This document shows, piece after piece, positions 10,309 to 18,646 of a DNA stretch of 64,000 bases. Both the position numbers and the translations under genes were made by a program. Origin of the DNA: Pholiota molesta (Eukaryota > Basidiomycota > Agaricomycetes > Agaricales > Strophariaceae); the NCBI GenBank assembly GCA_014925825.1, contig JACGCK010000075.1, positions 124,001-188,000 on the forward strand. Direction: 5' to 3'. The number at the start of each line of letters is the position of its first letter. Position 1 is the first letter of the stretch. A model generated the notes under the pieces. The model worked only from the letters and a program-made list of their open reading frames with translations, was not told the origin of the DNA and ran no database searches.

Positions 10309-11070
10309 GATAGTGGATATATTCTATTTTGGGATGTTCCCACACCCAAATAGGGTCATATGCCTAATAAGACATTGCTATTTCGGGAAATCTTATCTAT
10401 CATGTGTCTGATCAATCAGCAGATTGATCTAATTACCCAATCTGATGTGAGTTCTAAATATAGAAGCCCTTTAAGCATATATGGCAGAGAATGAAATACC
10501 CCATGACAGATATGATATCCTAGCTATGGCAGGAATGAAATACCCCATGACAGATATGATATCCCAGCTATAGCAGGAATGAAATACCCCATTGGCAGAA
10601 ATGAAATACCCCATGATAGATACGATATCCCTGCTGTGGCAGGAATGAAATACCCCATGATAGATATGATATCCCAGCTATAGCAGGAATGAAATACCCC
10701 ATTGGCAGAAATGAAATACCCCATGATAGATATGATATCCCTGCTGTGGCAGGAATGAAATACCCTATGATAGATATGATATCTCTACTATGGCAGACAA
10801 ATGGCAGAAATGAAATACCCTATGACAAATATGATATCCCAGCTATGGCAGGAATAAAATACCCCATAACAGATATGATATCCCAGCAATGGCAGGAATG
10901 AAATACCTGGCAGTAAGTATTGAGATCTAGTGGCAAAGATTGATATCGCACTCTAAGAAGATTTCATTAAGTTGTCAGGCATATCTCATTTCATTAGTAG
11001 CACGGTAAATATAAAACGGGCTTCCTGGCTATTACCATGTCCATATCATTAAAAGTGGTAGGCACCACTC
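10309..11070 (-). repeat. Right inverted arm, outer piece
   Basis: Reverse complement of about 3242-4003. Visible differences from the left arm include GGACATGG for GGGCATGG and ACCGTGC for ACCATGC. Confidence 0.85.
10481..10908 (-). repeat. Tandem array inside the right arm
   Basis: Mirror image of 3404-3835, with the same order of long and short units. Confidence 0.85.
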
Positions 11071-11425
11071 AAACAATATAAACGGCTAGTGCACTACTGC
11101 AAGAGCTCGAAGAAGGTGCAGCTGACATCCCGTATGCGACGAAACGAGGTAGATTTTATTGTGATGTGTGCTTTGAGTTGTCTTTGCTGATACTTGTCCT
11201 TTAATTGCCAATGGCGATGAATGTGGTATGGGGTACCCGCTTAATTCTGGACCTCGGATGCATGATATATATTGTCATTGCAATTGGAACATCCATACTC
11301 TCGTCCGTACCAGTCGAAGCTGCGAGACAGTGAATGAATAAGACGAAATTCAGTATCTACTATCTCACCCACGTCAAGCTCTAGGCTCTCCAGTGATGCT
11401 CGCCGTCCAAGTCCTTCTATTCAGC
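11071..11425. other. Short gap with no gene seen
   Basis: Begins with the candidate target-site copy AAACAAT. No open frame or repeat of note otherwise. Confidence 0.4.
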
Positions 11426-11547
11426 GTCACTGATATCTAGAAAGGAATGTCAACAGAAGTGTAGGGTAAATTAATAGCAGATCATATACCTATGACCCCC
11501 AGATGGCGAATGGGTGCTTTTTTGAGTTTGCCTACGGAGGTTTGCTG
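11426..11547 (+). repeat. Short direct repeat, copy 1 (partner 12472-12597)
   Basis: Shares CACTGA-ATCTAGAAAGGA, GTGTAGGTAAATT-ATAGCAGA and CCTATGAC-CCCAGATGGCGAA with the segment right of the hAT-like element. Before that insertion the two copies would have been in tandem. Confidence 0.75.
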
Positions 11548-11555
11548 CTCATGAT

Positions 11556-12461
11556 TAGTGATCTGAGGTCCGGTCCGGTCCGGTCTTTTGGCCCTAAGTG
11601 CCATGGACTGAGACCGCAACCAGTTAACCACGGTTTAAAGACTGCAAAAAACCGCACAAGACCGACGTAAACCGGTCTACGTCGGTCTTGTGCGGTTTAG
11701 AAACCGCATAAAACCGGTCCTCAACTGGTCCTATTAAAGACTGGTTGAGGACTGGTTGTAGACCGGTCTATGGGCCAAATTAAAATTGATTTTACCTGTA
11801 GAAACTATTTTAATAGTAGAAATTGGACTGCCTGTGCGCATTTGCCCATATCTCAATGAGTTCTTGGTGGAATATTATGTATAAGGGCTTGTTAGATAGG
11901 TATTTTAATGTTATACTTTGACCCTGGTTTGTGAAAGGCTAGCTTTTTTAACCAATGAAACGTTGGCAAAAGCGTCTTGTTAATAGTGAAGTCAAGTAGA
12001 AAATATTGATCTTATTATAGCATAATCAGATCTTGTTCAATTAATAAAATTTAAAATATGTTCTGTAGATATACATGTCGCCTATTCATGCGCAACTTTT
12101 CAAAAGGTGCGAACGTTTAATGATTGAATCGCAGGCAAACGCGTTTTTAAGCGCCCAAAATAACGATTGTATCGCAAACTATTAATATCTTTGTTATTTC
12201 TCATGCTAAAATTATGATTTTGGTATCGTTTAAAAGGTATTTTAGTGCTCTACAACGTCACAAAAAATCTTGTTAAAAGACCGGTTGAAACCGGTCCTAA
12301 CCGGTTTTCGTCGGTCTTTTTGATCTTTAGAATTATGATAGACCGCAGACCGGACCGCGGTTGCGGTCTTGATCGGTCCAATCTATTTTCGGTCCACTTC
12401 GGTTAAGGTCCGGTTTTTTTCCGGTCTTTTTCCAGTCTTGTAACCGGACCTCAGATCACTA
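11556..12461. mobile_element. Non-autonomous hAT-like element, 906 bp
   Basis: The ends are perfect inverted repeats, TAGTGATCTGAGGTCCGGT on the left and its complement on the right. They are flanked by an exact 8-bp target duplication CTCATGAT (11548-11555 and 12462-12469). An 8-bp duplication with TAG-starting ends is typical of the hAT superfamily. Subterminal ACCGG/CCGGTC motifs are repeated in both orientations near each end, as expected for transposase-binding sites. No coding capacity is visible. Confidence 0.88.
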
Positions 12462-12471
12462 CTCATGATCA

Positions 12472-12597
12472 GAGTCACTGAGATCTAGAAAGGAGCAAGG
12501 AATGTCATGTCAATGGAAGTGTAGGTAAATTGATAGCAGACATACCTATGACTCCCAGATGGCGAACAGGCGCTTTTTCAATTTTGCCTTTGGCCTG
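12472..12597 (+). repeat. Short direct repeat, copy 2
   Basis: Partner of 11426-11547; contains about 20 bp of extra sequence around AGCAAGGAATGTCATG. Confidence 0.75.
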
Positions 12598-12835
12598 GCA
12601 CAACGGGTGGCGAGTGTGGTTGCCAGTGCGCATGCACCTGGTTTTTTCCCTATGTTGTTGGCTTGCTGGCTTGGATGTAGGACACCTTCCAGTGGTAGTG
12701 ACAATGGCTCCAATGGCTCCTCTAGGCTTGTGCTTTGTTCTCACCATAAATGAGGGAGAATAACTTGAATTCAGATGGGATGAAGTCAAGTTGAGGTTGA
12801 CGATGTCGACTTCCTTTCAAGTTCTTAAATAAATT

Positions 12836-13079
12836 TCGCGAATGGTACAGTACTGTTAGACGCAGGTTGAATGTGAATTAGCATTTGTTTAACGTGAACT
12901 GAACGACCAGCTCTGTAATTCATCATATGTTCATGACATCTTTTTCTTTTCATTCATTTTCCTCGTCTCATCTTTGCTTTACTCAACGCACAAGAGCGAG
13001 CAATTTATTTGTTTTGATCACACATCTACATACTGTAAAGTAAGCACTTACTGGGCCTGGCCAAAGCGTACTTAGCGAC
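12836..13079 (+). repeat. Direct repeat, right copy (partner 2918-3153)
   Basis: Same segment as at 2.9 kb with small indels. The coding part preceding the left copy is not recognisable here. Confidence 0.8.
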
Positions 13080-14049
13080 GCAAAATGTGTAATTGTAATC
13101 TACTTCTTTAGTGGGTGAGATGGTGGTGAGACAAGAGAAAGAGAAAGCATGAGATACTATCTTGGGTCCTGTTGATAAAGGGCAACTTTTGGCCATCAGA
13201 TTACCATGTGATCTTCAATAGGCCGCGGTGGGCAGAGTGGTGCACGTGACAAACTGCGGGCGAAATTCTGGCGCATACCAACTGGGCCTCGCTATCTTCA
13301 CACACTTTCTCTCTTCTCGTCATACCACCACCATATATGCTCCTGGGTGGGTGGCACTGTGGAATTGAATGTATGGTGTATACTAGTTTCATAAATACAT
13401 ACATAGACTAAATAGTGTTCTTTCAATCGTTATTGTGTACAGGACCAAAAAAAAAAAGAAGTCAGAAGTCTCAACAATCCCATATGTTCAAGTTTGCACT
13501 TTAATATTGGGCGCTTATATTGGTAGGAAGTCGATATTGCATGCCAGCTCTAACAAAACTGATCCATATGTGCATCCAGCAGACAGAACATCCGAACAAG
13601 AATGACATGCGAGTACGAACGCGGACCATGGCCATATGGCGGTTCGATGGAGGCGGGTGAAGCGAGGGCGTTGGGCAATGGGGTAGTGGGCGCTTGGATA
13701 TCTCGGTACAGCAAATTGTAACCTTCTTAGACCATGGCCCATTTACTAATGTACTTTTATTGGACAGCCGGCGGTGGCTTCATATAACACGTATATAACA
13801 CACGTATCGCGCGCCTTTTTGCGGTCCCTAAGATTCGCGCATCCTTCACCAATTATGCCCTCTGGACATGGAACTGGCCTTGAAGGCGCTCAACGCGAAG
13901 ACGGCTTATCGTGAACCTGCTTGTCTCCACTCTTCCAGGACGATGAGGATCTTTCGAAGTGGGTAGCGCTGCGCCGTTAACGAGCTCCAGGCAAGATTTT
14001 GTGCGGAACTCTTCAGGGATGGCAAGTCTAGCCAGAAGATTAGAGAGGT
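13080..14049. other. Region without a confident gene
   Basis: Short frames on both strands only. A run of A (13446-13456) is present. Sequence from about 13850 could hold 5' exons of the next gene but no phase is convincing. Confidence 0.35.
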
Positions 14050-15215
14050 ATGATCTTTGAGACGTTCGATACTCTGCATGCTCATCTTCTCTTTCAGAGT
14101 TTCCATGCCTTCTTTCGGAATGCAAAGAGCAAGGCAAAGACCCAGTGGGAGAGTGCCGCCGCGCAGGAGTTCAACAAAATCATTCTCCAAGGTTTGGAGG
14201 CACTCAGAAGAAGCCACTTCCGCTATTCTCTCCCACATCAAGTACACCTCCGTCGAGACGAAGCTCTTTTGGTCATCATCACTGAACGAAAGCTCTTCGT
14301 GGATGAACACCGTTCCTCGGTAAACATCGCTGTTATTAATGCCATTCGTCAAGGTGAGATGAAAGCTGGATGGGATGCTTTAGGAAGTGACGAGCGCAAC
14401 GATTTATCGGTACGTCTATTGCATTTATTTGATTATCAGAGACTAAAAACTGTTATGTAGCTATCACACTCTTTTTCCGGATCATCTCATTCTCTACTTT
14501 TGAGTAGCTTAATTGGCCCTATCAAAGATGGAAGCCACAAAACTGGTCGCGCCCTATTATGGAAGCCACAAAACTGGTCGCGCCCTATTATGGGCATTTC
14601 GAGATTCAAAAGAGAACTTGAAAACTGGTCGGTAAATTCGCTATCACGTCTGTCCGTTTATATGATTCTGACACCAAAGACATCAGCACAGGCGAAAACT
14701 TGGGCGAAATGGCGGGTCATGAAATCATGGCGTGATTGCTGTGAAAAGACCTTTGGCGGTTCGTTTTTTCGCGCGCTAATCGATTCGATTGACTTAATTT
14801 ACATGCTGCAGAGAACTTTCCAACCACACCGAAGAGCGCATTGAATTCCATAGTATTCGATGAAGAAGGCCGTCCGCTGCTACCTGATATCAACAACACG
14901 GCTAGTAAGATGCTACGTCAAATTCCTCTACCAATTTGTAGAAGCGCATTGGGTATGTACGCTATCGTGTCTCATCCCGCCCCTAATTTTGATTTGCTGA
15001 TTTGTTTCGTTCAGCATTGCATCCCATGGACGGATGGATGTATTGCACAGCAGTTCCTCTCTTCGTCTTCTGAAAGCCTTGAGGATGCCGCTGCTTTTCG
15101 AGCTGCTCAGCCCAACACGTCATTGCAAATCTTCAAGTTTTTGTCCCCTCCTGTCACCGAGTCGTCTGTGTTGAAGCTGCGCCTGTGGCAAGTGTTGCCC
15201 CCAATTTACACCTAG
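14050..15215 (+). CDS. Uncharacterised multi-exon gene, probably degraded
   Basis: Exon 1 from the ATG at 14050 reads QWESAAAQEFNKIILQGLEA, then a part with KLFVDEHRSSVNIAVINAI and WDALGSDERNDL. It ends at a GTACGT donor at 14410 with a TGTAG acceptor at 14460. Later exons include HTEERIEFHSIVFDEEGRP and LLPDINNTASKML, ending with a GTATGT donor at 14953 and TTCAG acceptor near 15015. The style matches mushroom hypothetical proteins of unknown function that occur among transposons. A 31-bp tandem duplication falls within the coding span and the phase across introns is uncertain, so this copy may be dead. An antisense frame of 148 codons overlaps it and cannot be fully excluded. Confidence 0.4.
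14530..14591 (+). repeat. 31-bp tandem duplication
   Basis: GGAAGCCACAAAACTGG and the following 14 bases to CTATTAT occur twice head to tail with no visible difference. 31 is not a multiple of three, so the duplication shifts any frame across it. Confidence 0.9.
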
Positions 15216-16101
15216 GATTACAATGTTTAATCAAAAACTCATGAAGTTACTGAGTTTGGTGCGGTATGCAGCAGCAGAAGTTGTCCCCAGAAATGGAAAT
15301 ATGGGGCTGATCCCTTCCTACGACTTTCCATGGATGATGCAAAAGTGTTGGAGATAACAAGACCATGGCAGTCCGTAATGAGCTAGCGGGCCGGCGTGTT
15401 TACCGTGACATGGGCCATTTCGGGAATGGGCCCCTAACGAGATACCGAGACACTAATTCAGTGCATTGCGGTAGGATTTGGCGGATAATATTTAGTAAGT
15501 CCCCTCGCGCACTGTATTAGACATGCCTCTGAGAGTTTCAACAATTTCCATTCAAGAGGTACAAGCTGGGCACTAACTCTCCCTTGGGACTTAGTGCATT
15601 TCATGGTGAACGTAGGTCACGTGCACGTGACGGTGGTGCCATCCGGCCCACAGTGATGGCGGCCCATACTAGCGGTCTCTTGAAGGGAACACGGTGTTTG
15701 ACTCTGGCGCACGCGCATGCAGATGTTGATGATCTTATAGAGAGATGGTGTACCCTGTCGCTCATCCCAAACAGTTGCCATTGGCATTTGAAGCCTGGCG
15801 TTTAGGAAGACGTTGCATTATGGATCCGGTAAGCTACCTCGTCGATGGCTCGTATCAATATCTAACATTCTCTATTGTAACCAAGGACCACAAAGTCATC
15901 TATGGCTAGTGAACTCACTATTCCTGAGAAAACAAGATACCTAGTTCAAATCGAATTGGGAAGAGTTAAGCATCATGTGCGTGTCAGTAAATCACTTGTG
16001 ATTTTTGATGATTAACACTTTCATATGTTGCTAGGTGTACGATCAGGCTTTAGAGAGGATTGAGTCGCCGCAACTAGCAATTGGAAAGTCATAGCATATT
16101 G
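15216..16101. other. Region without a confident gene
   Basis: Only short frames. Around 15385-15410 the sequence GCGGGCCGGCGTGTTTACCGT resembles 42772-42795; it may be the edge of a small dispersed repeat. Confidence 0.35.
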
Positions 16102-16109
16102 CTTAGGAG

Positions 16110-17243
16110 TAGGCAACTGCACGGGTAACCCCGGGTATCTTGGGGGCTACCCGTACCCATACCCGCGCATACCCATACCCGTGGACCCACGGGTTGATGT
16201 CGCGCGGGTCGACGGGTATGGGTACGGGTAAGGGTATCCGGCGGGTTTGCAGTACCACGACCGCGCTGCGTCTCCATGACCTTGAACACTGCCAGTGCAG
16301 TGTTCGTCGTACGCGGAGACGGTATGCGGTGTGGTGCCGCGGATGTGTGGTGAGCGAGGGCAGGTGCTAACGACGGCGCCGCGGGAGCGGCCCCGTGCTC
16401 GCGCAGGCACCGACTGGCGCGTCATCCGGGGTCTGACATGCGCTGTCGCTGGGTGCGGGTCGCGGCTGAACGCGCCGGGCGCAGCGTACGCGGAGATCGC
16501 GTCGCGGCTCGGCCGAATGGCGGCGGGCATGCGGTGGCGAGCACTGGCTGCGGCGGGCAGTGCGGTGGCGAGCACTGGCTGCGGCGGGCAGTGCGGCGGC
16601 GACGGACTGGGCCTTCGCGTGCCGCGGGTGCGTGTCGACGTGGCGTCGGGCTGGACCTGCGTGGACCGCGGCGGCGTGCTGACGTGAGAGGTGCTTTCTG
16701 CGTGGGCGGCTTTCCCGTCTGATAGCGCGTACGGCTGACCGGCGGTGACGTGGCGCTGTGGGGGTAGGTTAGTGTGAATGAAGGGGAGCGGCGGCGCCCG
16801 CACCTGGTCGTGGGGGCGATCCTTGCCCTCCGCGGTGCCTCCCTCGCCCTCTGCGGCCCTCCCTCGCCCTCCCTCTTCTGGGGCGCTCGCCGTTTCCTGT
16901 GATGACGTGGCCGCCGTCGTGTCCTACGTCAGCGGGGCGCTCGCGCGAATCGTCCTCGCTGCCGGCCCACATTTCTTGATGGGGGAGGGGCACACGGCAC
17001 GGTGGTGTGTGGGAGAGGGCGGTGGTGGTAGAGGGGAGGGGTGTTGTGTGGAGTGAATGGATGGCAACATGAAGTCAACCAAACGTTGGTTGATTTTGTT
17101 TTGAAGCTCCGCTTCAACATATTTCCCTTTTTGGGTCACGGGTATGGCCGGGTCACGGGTCGGCAAATCGTGACCCGTACCCGTACCCGGCAGTACCCGT
17201 ACCCGTGACCCGCACGGGTATGGCCTACCCGTGCATTTGCCTA
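16110..17243. mobile_element. Non-autonomous hAT-like element with GC-rich core, 1134 bp
   Basis: The ends are inverted repeats, TAGGCAACTGCACGGGTA on the left and TACCCGTGCATTTGCCTA on the right (two mismatches). They are flanked by an exact 8-bp duplication CTTAGGAG (16102-16109 and 17244-17251), pointing to the hAT superfamily. Both subterminal regions are packed with CGGGTA/TACCCG repeats. The core (about 16290-16900) is strikingly GC-rich compared with its surroundings and contains a ~33-bp tandem duplication near 16531-16597. Long frames in the core on both strands look like composition effects rather than genes. Confidence 0.85.
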
Positions 17244-17454
17244 CTTAGGAGTGCACAGTAATGGTGTTGTGCTAATCGGGTTCCTGGCCATTGCAAAGAG
17301 TACGTGTAGGACTAAACCCTAACTGGTAGTGAGTGTAACTCAACCATTGCAGCAGATAAAAAACATGCCAATTAGAAAATGCAGTCATTCCATTCTTCGT
17401 AATCTACAATCTTCAGCCTCTTCAGCCCGGAATGACAACACCTGAGGTCTTGCG

Positions 17455-17715
17455 TTGCTGATTATCCTGAGCAAGCACTTCTTGCTTGTATCATGAACAA
17501 CTGGTGTCCTAAGTACGCTCATCTTTTGGTTTAATGACATGATTACCAGCTTGCTAAAATCCTTATGATAATAGGTGTATGGCGCATCCAGATGACCTTG
17601 ATGTCAATGCCCTTCCTCGAACACCCACTCATTCTGATGCTGTAGCCAAAAACCTAGAGCTTGATGAGGCATGGGATGATTTTGGCCTTGTTGCCGATAT
17701 TGTGTTGCATATAGC
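17455..17715 (+). pseudogene. Plavaka transposase fragment
   Basis: Two exons read ADYPEQALLACIMNNWCPK, an intron of about 60 bp starting GTACGC, then MAHPDDLDVNALPRTPTHSD and ELDEAWDDFGLVADIV. These blocks are typical of the central part of Plavaka (CACTA-related) transposases of basidiomycetes, upstream of their DDE region. The family then normally continues with a Phe-Pro-Arg-Ala-Asp block, but here the frame stops at 17719, so only about 70 residues remain. The neighbouring hAT-like insertion is not within it. Truncated relic. Confidence 0.6.
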
Positions 17716-18646
17716 ATAACTCATTTGTACCATTTATTGCGTATTTATTCATGGTACTTCTTCCTTCCTATCAACTTTTCTTCTCCGAGTATTTCTTCGT
17801 ACGCAAGCCTGAAACGATGACGAACATGGGGCTTGGAGTGCTCGTAGAGTCTTACCAAGGCACCGCGGCGCTTTCAGGCTCTGAATCTGTGACTGCTCCG
17901 CTCGAGGTACGTTGCCAAACCCATCAACAAGCAAACTACCTAACTGAATTCCTAGTCAAGGTCATTTCTAGCAGGGTGTGTATTCCGTTCTCACTGCCCT
18001 TCTGCCGCCTCCGCTACACATTCGCCAGCTCATTGCAAATTTCCAGCCCCTTTGATCTCTTAGTGCTTGAATTGGTCGTGCAGACTCATGGCTTCGCATT
18101 TCCGCCTTTTCCCCCATACCCATTCGTGCACACTGGTGACACGTACGTTCTTTCACTCTCCCTTGTACACACACAATCATACTCAATGATTGTTAATAGG
18201 ATACTTAATTGTATAGCATTTATGCTCTTAAATGACGCACGATGGGCCTACAGGCGCGGACGCCGGAGCCCACCATGAGTCTCTTGGTTGGCGAAAGGTT
18301 GCATAGGTGGCGCTGGAGTCTGAAGGTGAGCCACCCTCTGCAAGCAGCTTGAGCTCACGCCTGGGCTCGCTGCTTGCTTCAATAACCGCCATTCGTATAT
18401 TAACCTTTTCTTATATGCGACAGCCATGAATGAAGACTGAAATTCAAGTCGTTCGAAGGAAGGATGCGAAAACCAGCAGCTTTTGGATGCCTACGATATC
18501 CCTACAGGGATCTACAACAACTCGGCCGAGTATAGCATCGAGTCGGACGCCAGCAGTGCTACATACCCTCTTGCTATTGCTGCTATAATCGGTACTTGTC
18601 ATGAGGGCCATTGCGTTGCATGGCATATACTCGTCTAAGTCTCTTT
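17716..18646. other. Gap between Plavaka relic and Helitron
   Basis: Short frames only. It contains a strong hairpin at 18340-18377. The Helitron 3' end should fall in or left of this gap, but no CTRR end with adjacent hairpin could be fixed. Confidence 0.35.
18340..18377. repeat. Hairpin
   Basis: GCAAGCAGC pairs with GCTGCTTGC, extended by an inner GAGC/GCTC pairing. A Helitron end normally has such a stem close to its 3' terminus, but no flanking CTRR was found in the right place, so the role is open. Confidence 0.4.

Larger units (their letters stand above)
3242..11070. mobile_element. Foldback-like DNA element with ~0.8-kb inverted arms, interrupted by a Ngaro retrotransposon
   Basis: The left arm (3242-4053) is repeated in reverse complement as 4953-5002 continued at 10309-11070. 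If the Ngaro element at 5003-10308 is ignored, the arms are continuous and nearly identical; only a handful of substitutions were seen by eye. The interrupted element would be about 2.5 kb with an 899-bp centre (4054-4952) that has no supported gene. A large part of each arm is a tandem array, which is the architecture of foldback elements. A candidate 7-bp target duplication, AAACAAT, sits at 3235-3241 and 11071-11077, directly outside the imperfect outermost 15 bp of the arms. No transposase is encoded, so it is non-autonomous. Mutator-like long-TIR origin is an alternative. Confidence 0.75.

Noticed and set aside
13906..14352. Minus-strand 148-codon frame overlapping the 14.05-kb gene
   Set aside because: The plus strand gives splice sites and downstream exons with protein-like blocks; the minus frame has no continuation. 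Not fully excluded.
16118..17235. Telomere-like ACCCGT/ACGGGT repeats
   Set aside because: They occur in opposite orientation at both ends of an element with inverted ends and an exact 8-bp target duplication, so they are subterminal transposon motifs.
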